Shown here in pieces: positions 7,318 through 14,679 of a stretch of DNA of 46,026 nucleotides. Location of the stretch: the NCBI GenBank assembly GCA_035249175.1, contig DATFGT010000014.1:1-46026 (forward strand), in the 5' to 3' direction. This DNA comes from 66-474 sp035249175 (GTDB lineage Bacteria > Pseudomonadota > Gammaproteobacteria > Xanthomonadales > Rhodanobacteraceae). The notes beneath the pieces were generated by a model. The model did no database searches, had not been told where the DNA came from, and saw nothing but the letters and a program-made list of their open reading frames with translations. A program made the position numbers and the translations under genes. Within the stretch, counting starts at the first letter, position 1. The number at the start of each line of letters is the position of its first letter.

Positions 7318-7785
7318 ATGAATTGCAAGCCCGCCCCCTTGCTGTTGGCAGTGACCTTCGCACTGACGCTCGGGATCGTCGGTTGCGGATCCTCGTCGAA
7401 TAACGATCAGCCACAGCAACCCGCGACGAACACCACGGCACAAATGCCGCCCCAATCGCCGTACACCGCCGCGCAACCGGCGACGGGTGCCACGACGGCG
7501 CAACCGATGGGCACCGGTCCTTCCGGCATGCCCGCTTCCAACGGCAGTGCCGGGCCGACGGGCATGAGTCCGAGTTTCGAGGCGGTGGCCGGCAGCAAGG
7601 GCTACATCACGCAGCAGGATGCGCAGCACCTCCCCTGGTTGCAAAATCGTTTTTCACAATGTGACACGAATGGTGACGGTCGCATCACGCGGCAGGAATA
7701 CAGCCGGTGCCGCCAAGGGCAGGCGCGAGGCACGATGCAGCAACCGCCCGCGCAACCGCCCCAAGGCGGATCGTCTTCGGGCTGA
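7318..7785 (+). CDS. EF-hand lipoprotein with Pro/Thr/Gln-rich linker
   Basis: This 155-residue protein has a lipoprotein signal: positively charged start, hydrophobic core LLLAVTFALTLGI, and lipobox IVGC with the lipidated cysteine at residue 22. A long low-complexity linker rich in Q, P, T, G and S follows. Then comes one EF-hand loop, DTNGDGRITRQEYSRC, with Ca2+-coordinating D, N, D and E at the standard positions (about 119-130). It probably sits in the envelope facing the periplasm and may sense or buffer calcium (inference). The ATG at 7318 follows AAAGGAG at 7305-7311 and a consensus sigma-54 promoter. The downstream dehydrogenase gene, 85 bp away, may share the transcript. Confidence 0.85.
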   Translation: MNCKPAPLLLAVTFALTLGIVGCGSSSNNDQPQQPATNTTAQMPPQSPYTAAQPATGATTAQPMGTGPSGMPASNGSAGPTGMSPSFEAVAGSKGYITQQDAQHLPWLQNRFSQCDTNGDGRITRQEYSRCRQGQARGTMQQPPAQPPQGGSSSG

Positions 7786-7870
7786 ACCGCGCGGACGCGC
7801 GTCGCGCGTTCCAATGGGCGGCGTGGTCGATCGGGAACGTTTTTCGCGCGAGGGATGGTTGGAGAGCGTG

Positions 7871-8878
7871 ATGAAAAAGGATGCGGCCAAGGGCAAGGCG
7901 GCCAAGCGAAGCAAGTCCTCCGTCACCGCACGCAAGCAGCGTGACATCCAGCGGGATGTCGAAGCCAAGGACAAGAAGCAGTCCGCCAAATCCTCGGGCA
8001 AGAAGAAGGCGGTGCAGGCCGGGCCGCGGTCGCAGCCGGCCAGGCAGGCTGCGCAGCACCTGGAAAAGCCGGGGCAGGAGCACCAGCTCGATCCCTCGCC
8101 GCGCTACTCCGCGCCGTTCTACCGGGGCAGCAGCAAACTCGAGGACAAGGTCGTGCTGATCACCGGCGGGGATTCCGGCATCGGCCGCGCGGTGGCGGTG
8201 CTGATGGCGCGCGAAGGCGCCGACGTGGCGATTGCCTATCTCGAGGAAGACAAGGACGCCGATGCCACCCGGCAGGCGATCGAGAAGGAGGGGCGTCGCT
8301 GCCTCGTCGCGCGGGGTGACGTCAAGGATCCGCGTTTTTGCAAGGAACTGGTCGCGAAGACGGTGGAAGAATTCGGCAAGCTCGATGTGCTGGTGAACAA
8401 CGCCGCGTTCCAGATGCATTGCAAGCGGCTGGAAGATCTTGCCGACGAGCATCTCCAGGAGACGCTGCAAACCAACATCGGCGGTTACTTCTACATGACG
8501 CGCGCCGCATTGCCGTTCCTCAAGCAAGGCAGCGCGAGCGTCAACACGGGTTCGGAAACCGGATTGTTTGGAAGTCCCGGCCTGCTGGATTACTCCGCGA
8601 CCAAGGGCGCGATCCACGCGTTCACCAAGTCGCTTGCAAAGAACCTGTTATCGCGCGGGATTCGCGTCAACGCGGTGGCGCCGGGGCCGGTGTGGACGCC
8701 GCTGAACCCTTCCGACCAGCCCAGCGAAAAGGTCGCCGAATTCGGACAGGACAGCGCGATGGGGCGCGCGGCACAACCGGAGGAGCTGGCTCCGGCCTAC
8801 GTGTTCCTGGCCGCCCCTGCCTGCTCGTCGTACATCAACGGCAGCGTGTTGGAGGTGCTCGGCGGTCCGACGGGCTGA
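7871..8878 (+). CDS. SDR-family oxidoreductase with lysine-rich N-terminal extension (YhdF/YghA-like)
   Basis: This 335-residue protein begins with about 70 residues of lysine-, serine- and glutamine-rich, probably disordered sequence. A complete SDR domain follows: ITGGDSGIGRAVAVLMAREGADVAI (cofactor loop), NNAAFQ, a catalytic serine in NTGSETGLFG, Y-x3-K in YSATKGAIHAF, and the late NAVAPGPVWTPLNPS. This is the glucose/ribitol-dehydrogenase-like stress SDR group (YhdF, YghA), usually in general-stress regulons. The ATG at 7871 has GGAG 6 bases upstream. The basic tail might contact nucleic acid or a surface (speculation). The stop lies at the edge of a candidate sigma-54 promoter. Confidence 0.87.
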   Translation: MKKDAAKGKAAKRSKSSVTARKQRDIQRDVEAKDKKQSAKSSGKKKAVQAGPRSQPARQAAQHLEKPGQEHQLDPSPRYSAPFYRGSSKLEDKVVLITGGDSGIGRAVAVLMAREGADVAIAYLEEDKDADATRQAIEKEGRRCLVARGDVKDPRFCKELVAKTVEEFGKLDVLVNNAAFQMHCKRLEDLADEHLQETLQTNIGGYFYMTRAALPFLKQGSASVNTGSETGLFGSPGLLDYSATKGAIHAFTKSLAKNLLSRGIRVNAVAPGPVWTPLNPSDQPSEKVAEFGQDSAMGRAAQPEELAPAYVFLAAPACSSYINGSVLEVLGGPTG

Positions 8879-8894
8879 CGGCACAGCGTTCGCT
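8879..8894 (+). promoter_or_regulatory. Weak candidate sigma-54 promoter upstream of the response regulator gene
   Basis: CGGCACAGCGTTCGCT keeps GG (8880-8881) and GC (8892-8893) at the exact 10-base spacing, with mismatches at the first base of the -24 box and the second base of the -12 box. It would allow the activator gene, whose ATG is at 9037, to be autoregulated. A small inverted repeat CTTTGC-TTGGT-GCAAAG overlaps its downstream edge (8893-8909). Confidence 0.35.
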
Positions 8895-9036
8895 TTGCTT
8901 GGTGCAAAGTGTCCGAATTTTTGCTAAAACAGCAGTTGCGAACAAGCGCGAGAAGAGCGTCCTGGATGCGGATTTAACATCGGCTTCAGAGGTGCTCGCT
9001 ACGCTTGGCGATTCACAGCCGTTCGGGAGATCATCA

Positions 9037-10422
9037 ATGCGGGCTGGCGCCGTCACGGGCAACGTGCTTCTGGTTGATGACAATGACGGCTTCGCGCGGG
9101 TCGTGGCCGAAGTAGCCCGGCAATGTCGCTGCAAACTGGCACGCGCCGGCACGCTGCAGGAAGCGCGTGACCTCACCGCGCGCGAAGGTTTCGACCTGAT
9201 CCTGGTCGACATCGAATTGCCCGATGGCAATGGCCTCGATCTGCTGGATGACCTGGAACTCGACATGCACGGCCGGGTCGTGGTGGTCACCGGTGCGCCC
9301 AGCATCGAGAGCGCATTGCGCGTCCTCAAGTCGCCGGTCGTGGACTATCTCGTCAAGCCGGTTGCGGCCGAGCCGCTGCAACAACTGTTTCTGGACGCCA
9401 ACGATTTTGCCGCGCATCGCGCCGTGCTTGCCGAATCCGCAGGCGGCATGGTGGGCCGTTCGACCCGCATGCGCACGCTGCTCAGCGAGATCGCGCGCGT
9501 CGGGCCCACCGACGTCTCGGTGCTGGTGCACGGCGACAGCGGCACCGGCAAGGAACTGGTCGCGCGCGCACTGCACAGCGCCAGCGGCCGGTCCGGTGCG
9601 TTCGTCGCGGTGAACTGCGGCGCGCTCGCGCAGGATCTGCTGGGAAGCCTGCTGTTCGGCCATGAGCGCGGATCGTTCACCGGCGCAGTGCAATCGCATA
9701 CCGGTTATTTCGAGCAGGCACAGGGCGGAACCTTGTTCCTGGACGAAATCACCGAGATGCCGCAAGCGCTGCAGGTGTATTTGCTGCGCGTCATCGAAAC
9801 CAAGGCGCTGACGCGCGTGGGCGGCACCCGCGAAATCCCGGTGGATGTGCGGCTGGTTGCCGCCACCAATCGCGATCCCCACGCATGCATGGAAAGCGGA
9901 GCGCTGCGCCAGGATCTTTATTACCGCCTGAGTGGCTACATCCTCTACACGCCGGCATTGAGCGATCGCCGCGATGACATCCCGCTGCTGGCGCGCCATT
10001 TCCTCGATGCGCTCAACCGCCGCTACGACACCAACAAGCAATTCACGCAAGAAGCGCTGATGCAGATGTCCGATGCGCCGTGGCCCGGCAACGTGCGCGA
10101 GTTGCGCCACGCGGTGCAGCGCGGCTACCTGCTCGCGGGGGAAAGCAACCAGATCGGCTACCGTCCGGACAACGCGCCCAGGACGGCCGCGAATGTCGAG
10201 TCGTCGGCGGACGCGGTGAAATTTGCGGTGGGCATGTCGTTCGAGGACATCGAGCGCGAGATGTTGCTGAAGACGCTGGCCCGCTGCGGCAACAACAAAT
10301 GCCGGGCCGCGCGGATCCTCGGCATTACCTCGAAAACCATCTACAACCGATTGATGCGCTATCGCGCGCTCGGATTGATCGACGACACCGTATTGCCGGG
10401 CTTGGTGAACGAATCGCATTGA
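9037..10422 (+). CDS. Sigma-54-dependent response regulator (NtrC family)
   Basis: This 461-residue protein has three domains. The receiver (about 9-125) has the acidic pair D14/D15, phospho-acceptor D58 (VDIELPDG), T85 and K107. The AAA+ domain (about 137-370) has Walker A GDSGTGKE (166-173), the sigma-54 contact loop GSFTGA (212-217), and Walker B GGTLFLDEI (230-238). A Fis-type helix-turn-helix (about 418-441) includes CRAARILGITSKTIYNRL. The sigma-54 loop is GSFTGA, a known natural variant of GAFTGA. The protein should activate sigma-54 promoters when phosphorylated. Several such promoter sequences surround it, and a soluble histidine kinase 2 kb downstream is the likely partner. The ATG at 9037 lacks a strong Shine-Dalgarno (GGGAGA at 9024-9029). 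Confidence 0.93.
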   Translation: MRAGAVTGNVLLVDDNDGFARVVAEVARQCRCKLARAGTLQEARDLTAREGFDLILVDIELPDGNGLDLLDDLELDMHGRVVVVTGAPSIESALRVLKSPVVDYLVKPVAAEPLQQLFLDANDFAAHRAVLAESAGGMVGRSTRMRTLLSEIARVGPTDVSVLVHGDSGTGKELVARALHSASGRSGAFVAVNCGALAQDLLGSLLFGHERGSFTGAVQSHTGYFEQAQGGTLFLDEITEMPQALQVYLLRVIETKALTRVGGTREIPVDVRLVAATNRDPHACMESGALRQDLYYRLSGYILYTPALSDRRDDIPLLARHFLDALNRRYDTNKQFTQEALMQMSDAPWPGNVRELRHAVQRGYLLAGESNQIGYRPDNAPRTAANVESSADAVKFAVGMSFEDIEREMLLKTLARCGNNKCRAARILGITSKTIYNRLMRYRALGLIDDTVLPGLVNESH

Positions 10423-10786
10423 GCACGGCACGCCTTGGCTCCCGCCCCACGCTGTGATGGGGTGTGGTGCAGGGCGTGGCAGAAAGCTCGTTCCCCCGCC
10501 GGCCAACTTGGACACCCTCGCGATTTCATGCGCCGTTTCGCCGTGCGATGGCGGCGCTTGCCCAAGCCCGTGAGCGAGCATTCCCCGTGATGTCGCCGTG
10601 ACGGGAATGCGAAAAATAATTCCATCTTCCGCCCGGCTGGTAAATCCTTTCCGTGTCCGGCGCTGATTCCGCGCACCTTCCCGGCATCGATTCAACACTC
10701 CTCTGCGGAGTGATTAACCCGTGAAAACCGCACCCCCGCTTGATTTCAGGCGCTTCGTTCATCGGCCGTTCGCGTTGGCGAAGGGT
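10423..10786. other. Gene-free stretch upstream of a sigma-54 promoter
   Basis: I see no credible gene in these 364 bases. The only marked structure is an inverted repeat, GCATTCCC at 10578-10585 and GGGAATGC at 10603-10610, with a 17-base spacer, about 180 bp upstream of the sigma-54 -24 box. Its TTCCC/GGGAA halves recall the palindrome at 7181-7201 but the spacing differs, so a shared protein is only a guess. Confidence 0.4.
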
Positions 10787-10803
10787 TTGGCATGCAGCTT
10801 GCT
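10787..10803 (+). promoter_or_regulatory. Sigma-54 (-24/-12) promoter of the stress-gene cluster
   Basis: TTGGCATGCAGCTTGCT matches the sigma-54 consensus with one substitution (T for C in the -24 box). GG at 10789-10790 and GC at 10801-10802 have exactly 10 bases between them. Transcription would begin near 10814. That leaves a leader of about 250 bases before the first convincing start codon at 11067, in which I see no good coding frame. Confidence 0.75.
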
Positions 10804-11066
10804 CTATACGGGGCGCCGCGACTGAGCGGCGGAAAGTCGATCAGAAAGGATTCGATCGAACGGGTTCAGCTCGCCGACAACGGAATTGCCGGCAGCGATG
10901 AGAAAAGGGCACCGAGAACCTTGACGATCATCGAGCCAACACTGCCCGAGCAATGCCCGACGCAAACGCGACCGCTGACGAGTCGATCGCACCTGCGACC
11001 AACACTTTCCGCTTCCCAGTCGCGGTCTCTTGGACATCAGGGTGAACCCAATAGCGTGCGCACCCG

Positions 11067-11561
11067 ATGATCACGAACACCGGATTGCAATCAATGGAAC
11101 TGACGCCGGGTGATTCCGGGGAAATGGATGAATCGCGTCGATCGACGCACCGCGATTTGCGGCATGCGTTGGCCGCGGAACGCGTACGCATCCGCCACAT
11201 GTGCAAGGCACTGGGCTGCACCGAGGACGCCAGTCTGCGCACGCGTTGGCAGTCCGAGATGGCGGACAGCCTCACTCGCGTGCGGGACATCGAGCAGACC
11301 CTTCGCTCGAGCGTATCCCAAGCCGACCAGCACGCGGCGGACATGGTGGACGAGTGCTTGCTGGCGGCCATGGAGCTGGCGCGAGCCAATGGCGATTCAC
11401 GGGCCGCGGAAACGGCCGCAATGGAGTGCATGGCGCTGGTCGATTTGCGCTGCATGCGCATTCAGCAGGGCCATGTGAGTAAGGACGCCACCACCTGGAT
11501 GGGGCTTTCGGGCGGTGGCACTCACTACACGGAGCAGAGTCTTCATGAGAAATATCAGTGA
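11067..11561 (+). CDS. Hypothetical helical protein
   Basis: I do not recognise this 164-residue protein. It is mostly charged and probably alpha-helical: HRDLRHALAAERVRIRHMCKALG near the N-terminus, then SLTRVRDIEQTLRSSVSQADQHAADMVDECLLAAMELARANG, with five cysteines spread through it and a glycine-rich region near the end. There is no signal peptide or membrane segment. The start could be 11067 or the ATG at 11094; neither has a strong ribosome site. It is the first gene after the sigma-54 promoter at 10787-10803, and its 3' end overlaps the CBS gene by 17 bp, so the two are coupled. Confidence 0.65.
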   Translation: MITNTGLQSMELTPGDSGEMDESRRSTHRDLRHALAAERVRIRHMCKALGCTEDASLRTRWQSEMADSLTRVRDIEQTLRSSVSQADQHAADMVDECLLAAMELARANGDSRAAETAAMECMALVDLRCMRIQQGHVSKDATTWMGLSGGGTHYTEQSLHEKYQ

Positions 11562-11961
11562 CGTGATGACCGAAGACGTTTACCTGGTCACCCCGGAACA
11601 GACCATCGCCGAAGCCGCGCTGCTGATGCGCGAGAAGGATGTGGGAAGCGTCGCGGTGCACAGCGACGACAAACTCATCGGCATATTGACCGATCGCGAC
11701 CTCGCGATCCGTGCGGTGGCCGACGGCATGAACCCCGGAACGCGCGTGCGCGAAGTGATGACCGAAGGCGTGAAGTATTGTTTCGAGGACCAGGAACTGG
11801 ATGACGTGGCGTCCAACATGGCCGAGCTGGAAATACGCAGGCTGCCCGTCGTCAATCGCAACAAACGTCTGGTCGGTTTCGTTTCCCTCAGCAACGTGGC
11901 CGATGCGGAGGAAGCCGACTCGACCCGGGTGCTGCTGAGATCGGTGGCGTGTCCGCACTGA
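11545..11961 (+). CDS. Tandem CBS-domain protein
   Basis: This 138-residue protein consists of two CBS domains and nothing else. The first is ISDVMTEDVYLVTPEQTIAEAALLMREKDVGSVAV...IGILTDRDLAIRAV; the second starts VREVMTEGVKYCFEDQELDDVASNMAELEIRRLPVV and ends LVGFVSLSNVA. Such pairs bind adenine nucleotides or SAM and act as cytoplasmic energy or redox sensors. Stand-alone forms are common among stress and hypoxia genes. The ATG at 11545 lies inside the end of the preceding gene, with GGAGCAGAG upstream. A direct effect on the neighbouring kinase is possible but not shown. Confidence 0.9.
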   Translation: MRNISDVMTEDVYLVTPEQTIAEAALLMREKDVGSVAVHSDDKLIGILTDRDLAIRAVADGMNPGTRVREVMTEGVKYCFEDQELDDVASNMAELEIRRLPVVNRNKRLVGFVSLSNVADAEEADSTRVLLRSVACPH

Positions 11962-12032
11962 TCTATCCCGATGGAGCAGGCATGCAAACCGTTTCGTCCA
12001 CCACAGCATCGCAGCATCGAGGAGTTGTCGTC

Positions 12033-12362
12033 ATGCCAGAAACCATAGCGTTGCGCTTGAGCGGCGACGAAGCGGGGATCGGCGCGATGCTCGCCGCTTT
12101 GCGTGGCATGCCGGACGTCGACAACGTGCTGGAACTCGGGCTGGACGTGCCCGGGCAGGGCGACGACTCCGGCTCGATCGGGTTGCCGGGATCGGGCGAT
12201 GATTCCAGTTCCCTCGGGTTGCCTTCCGATGAGGGCAGGTCGGAGGTGCAGGACATACGGCTTCGCATTCCCAGCTCCGTCGCTTACGACCATGTGCATG
12301 GCCGCATCGAGACGCTGGCAGCGGGCGCGGGCGTGGTCGTGGAATGGCTGGACGTGGAGTGA
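12033..12362 (+). CDS. Hypothetical protein with a repeated DDSxSxGLP motif
   Basis: I do not recognise this 109-residue protein. An N-terminal part (ETIALRLSGDEAGIGAMLAALRGMPDVDNVLEL) and a C-terminal part (DIRLRIPSSVAYDHVHGRIETLAAGAGVVVEWLD) both look like small alpha/beta units. Between them is an acidic, glycine-rich linker containing two copies of DDSxSxGLP (DDSGSIGLP and DDSSSLGLP). The ATG at 12033 is preferred because GAGGAG sits 8 bases upstream; an upstream GTG at 11949 in the same frame is less likely. The stop is 5 bp from a possible upstream start of the kinase gene. Confidence 0.65.
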   Translation: MPETIALRLSGDEAGIGAMLAALRGMPDVDNVLELGLDVPGQGDDSGSIGLPGSGDDSSSLGLPSDEGRSEVQDIRLRIPSSVAYDHVHGRIETLAAGAGVVVEWLDVE

Positions 12363-12423
12363 TGAAATGAGCGCTATCGAAGTCATGGTGCGGCAACGCC
12401 GCAATCCGCACCTCGGAGGCGAG

Positions 12424-13149
12424 ATGGAAACACAAGATTCGTCAGCAGGCGGCAGCGTCGTGCAAACGTCCGTCCACGCATCGCGGTCCGGGCAAGCACC
12501 GGTCGAAAGTCTGGACCAGATCCTCGGTTCGATGGTGCATGCCATTTCCAATTCGCTCAACTCGGTGATGGCGGCTTCGCAGCTTGCGAACCTGCTGATC
12601 ACGCAGGGGCGGCTGGAAGAGGCCAAGGCATCGCTGGACCGGGTCGAAGAGGAATGCTCCCGCACGGCGCGATTGCTGCGCGACGGCCGCAACCTCGCCA
12701 CGCTGCGGGTGCCCGAGCCACTCGATGGCGTGGATGTGCCCAGCTTGCTGGCCTCGTGCGCCGCGGCATGCACGGACCTCGGTGAGGTGCGCGTCGATTG
12801 CGACGCCGATCTTCCGCTGGTACATGGCCAGGCGGATGCGCTGAAGCGCCTGTTCGTCGAGATCCTCGACAACGCGTTCCAGTTCGGCGCCCACAATATC
12901 CAGGTTTCCGCGAAGGCCGATCGTGGGCAAGGCACCATCCGGGTCGAGTTCCGGGATGACGGGCCTGGCGTGCAACTCCAGCCGGCCACGTTGTTTGAAT
13001 CCTTCGTGACGTCCGAGCCTGCGGAACACAGCGGACTTGGACTTGCCATCGCGACGCAGATCGCCGCGGCGTACGACGGCGCCATCGGGCTGGACGAATC
13101 GCAGGACGGCGCCGTGTTCTGGGCTCGACTTCCGCTGGTGTCGCCGTGA
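12424..13149 (+). CDS. Soluble sensor histidine kinase
   Basis: This 241-residue kinase has no membrane segment and no long sensor domain. H39 in MVHAISNSLNSVMAASQLA is the likely phospho-accepting histidine, resembling the HEINNPLN type. The ATP-binding domain shows the N box EILDNAFQFG (N150), the G1 box DDGPG (178-182), an F-box-like LFESFVTSE and the G2 box SGLGLAIA (203-210). The ATG at 12424 follows GGAGG at 12415-12419; an in-frame ATG at 12367 would add 19 residues. It shares a cluster with the response regulator at 9037 and is its probable partner. Input might come through the adjacent CBS protein or hypothetical proteins (inference). Confidence 0.85.
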   Translation: METQDSSAGGSVVQTSVHASRSGQAPVESLDQILGSMVHAISNSLNSVMAASQLANLLITQGRLEEAKASLDRVEEECSRTARLLRDGRNLATLRVPEPLDGVDVPSLLASCAAACTDLGEVRVDCDADLPLVHGQADALKRLFVEILDNAFQFGAHNIQVSAKADRGQGTIRVEFRDDGPGVQLQPATLFESFVTSEPAEHSGLGLAIATQIAAAYDGAIGLDESQDGAVFWARLPLVSP

Positions 13150-13198
13150 CGCGGCTTCCGGCGCACTCCTGCCACCGGTCATTTGAAGGAGTACCCAC

Positions 13199-13399
13199 AT
13201 GATAAACAACGACAGAATCATGGAGGAGTGGACGAACATTCCGGACAGGATGCGGCGGCGTTGGCGCAAGCTGACCAACGAGGACGTGCGGCGCCCCGAC
13301 GGCAGTTCGGAATATCTTGCGGAACGGTTGCAGCAACGCTACGGCGTCGATCGGCGCGAAGCCTTCCTGCAGGTATACGAATTCGAGAGTGAGCTCTAA
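13199..13399 (+). CDS. CsbD-like small protein, divergent copy
   Basis: This 66-residue protein resembles the CsbD family of small general-stress proteins: DRIMEEWTNIPDRMRRRWRKLTNEDV, then SSEYLAERLQQRYGVDRREAFLQ. It aligns along its length with the clearer CsbD protein encoded 60 bp downstream (RWGKLTDDDL; ADYLAGRLQERYGIAKDEA), with the middle loop altered (RRPDGSS). It is probably a duplicated and diverged copy. The ATG at 13199 has GAAGGAG 7-8 bases upstream. The biochemical role of CsbD is unknown; in Bacillus it belongs to the general-stress regulon. Confidence 0.8.
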   Translation: MINNDRIMEEWTNIPDRMRRRWRKLTNEDVRRPDGSSEYLAERLQQRYGVDRREAFLQVYEFESEL

Positions 13400-13458
13400 A
13401 GCGGGACGAGCGGGCTGGACCGAATCGGCGACCCTATCGTGGTCGAAAGGAGAACGTG

Positions 13459-13656
13459 ATGGACGAGGACAGGATCAAGGGACAGTGGAAGCAACTGCGC
13501 GGCAAGCTGAAAACGCGCTGGGGCAAGTTGACGGATGACGATCTGGATGTGGCTGAAGGCAACGCCGACTACCTCGCGGGCAGGCTTCAGGAACGCTACG
13601 GCATTGCCAAGGATGAAGCCCGGCAGCAGTTGCGCGATTTCGAACGCGTCATTTGA
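13459..13656 (+). CDS. CsbD family general-stress protein
   Basis: This 65-residue protein is a typical CsbD: MDEDRIKGQWKQLRGKLK, TRWGKLTDDDLDVAEGNADY and GRLQERYGIAKDEARQQL. It is predicted to be a short charged helical protein in the cytoplasm. The ATG at 13459 follows AAAGGAGAAC; a GTG one codon upstream is also possible. It follows the divergent CsbD copy and precedes a DUF1328 membrane peptide and a hemerythrin, a grouping often seen among proteobacterial stress genes. Confidence 0.93.
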   Translation: MDEDRIKGQWKQLRGKLKTRWGKLTDDDLDVAEGNADYLAGRLQERYGIAKDEARQQLRDFERVI

Positions 13657-13991
13657 TCGTCGGCGCGGCATGGAAGGTCAGGCTTCCGCGTCGCGCAGGC
13701 AAACGGAAGCGTCGTTCTCCCTCGGCGCTTCCTCGCGGCTCCATGGAAGGACCGCGTCGGGCCAGGTACCTCCCCGTACCCCGGCCCGCAGCCCGAACGC
13801 GCCTTCGGCGCGCACGGGTCACCCCGGGCGGCAACAGGGACGCAACCGCCCGGGGCTTCATGCACCATGCTGCTTCGAGAGGTGAAACGACCAGAACTGG
13901 AGGATGAAATTTCGGGAACAGAATGCGCGGGACCTGGGCTTCGCCACACGTCCCGATTGCCAGCAACGCCAGGCGCAAACAGGAGCACACC
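13657..13991. other. Gene-free stretch with one strong stem-loop
   Basis: I see no credible gene in these 335 bases between the CsbD and DUF1328 genes. The notable structure is a perfect 10-bp stem, CCCCGGGCGG at 13822-13831 and CCGCCCGGGG at 13846-13855, with a 14-base loop. It has no T-tract after it, so it may be an mRNA-stabilising hairpin or a weak terminator. Confidence 0.45.
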
Positions 13992-14150
13992 ATGCTTTAC
14001 TACGCCATCGTTTTTCTGATCATCGCACTGATCGCGGGGTTCTTCGGCTTTTTCGGCGTCGCCGGTCTCGCGGCGGGAATCGCCAAGATCCTGTTCGTGA
14101 TCTTCATCATTCTGTTCATTGTTTCCCTGATCTTCGGACGTCGCCGCTGA
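13992..14150 (+). CDS. DUF1328 (UPF0391/YtjA-like) small membrane protein
   Basis: This 52-residue protein is almost entirely hydrophobic and fits the UPF0391/DUF1328 family. It has two membrane helices separated by GFFGFFGVAGLAAGIAKI and ends in a basic tail FGRRR that should face the cytoplasm. The start MLYYAIVFLIIALIAG is the family's usual one, with AGGAGCA 6-7 bases before the ATG. Members such as YtjA are stress-induced in enterobacteria, but their function is unknown. Confidence 0.93.
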   Translation: MLYYAIVFLIIALIAGFFGFFGVAGLAAGIAKILFVIFIILFIVSLIFGRRR

Positions 14151-14214
14151 CGCTGACGCGGCGTTGCAGCTCCGACCACTGTCCCACGTTGCACATTCAT
14201 TGGAGTCGAACGGC

Positions 14215-14679
14215 ATGGACGCCACCCAACTACTCACGAAAGACCATCAAAAAGTTCGCAAGCTGCTGAAGGAACTCAGCGAAACCAGCGAGCGGGCGAG
14301 CAAAACCAGAACTGAACTGCTGGAGAAGATCGCGCTCGAGTTGAAGATCCACAGCACGATTGAGGAAGAAATCTTCTACCCTGCCTTCCGGCAGGCGAGC
14401 AACGATTCCGAGAACGAAAAAATCTATTTCGAGTCGCTGGAGGAACATCGCGCGGCGGGGGAACTGGTCCTGCCGGACTTGCAGAAGACGCCCGTGGAAT
14501 CGGAAAAATTCAGCGGCCGCGCCAAGGTATTGAAGGAATTGATCGAGCATCACGCCGACGAAGAAGAAGAAGAAATGTTCAAGCGCGCGCGCAAGTTTTT
14601 CCCCGAGGACGAACTGGAAGCGTTGGGAGAGCAGTTGGAGATGCGCAAGAAGGAATTGATGCAGGAGTTGGCGTCCTGA
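14215..14679 (+). CDS. Hemerythrin HHE domain protein
   Basis: This 154-residue protein is a four-helix hemerythrin-like domain. Likely di-iron ligands are the histidines in TKDHQKVRKLL (H10), LKIHSTIEEEIFYP, SLEEHRAAGELV and LIEHHADEEEEEMF, with E from EEEIFYP. The last 40 residues are a charged helix. Proteins of this group bind O2 or handle nitric oxide and oxidative stress in the cytoplasm. The ATG at 14215 is chosen because the similarity begins there; upstream sequence TTGGAG gives a weak ribosome site. It closes the stress cluster and is convergent with the lipid-transport operon. Confidence 0.92.
   Translation: MDATQLLTKDHQKVRKLLKELSETSERASKTRTELLEKIALELKIHSTIEEEIFYPAFRQASNDSENEKIYFESLEEHRAAGELVLPDLQKTPVESEKFSGRAKVLKELIEHHADEEEEEMFKRARKFFPEDELEALGEQLEMRKKELMQELAS

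Noticed and set aside
10578..10610. GCATTCCC-N17-GGGAATGC as the same activator site as 7181-7201
   Set aside because: The half-sites share only TTCCC/GGGAA and the spacer is 17 instead of 5 bases, so I do not claim it is the same protein's site.
10792..11070. Open frame of 92 codons downstream of the response regulator
   Set aside because: It would start inside the sigma-54 -12 region, has no ribosome site, and its composition (many T, R, S, P) looks non-coding.
13653..13907. Open frame between the CsbD and DUF1328 genes
   Set aside because: It overlaps the CsbD stop, has no ribosome site, and crosses a strong hairpin. The residue composition is that of non-coding GC-rich DNA.
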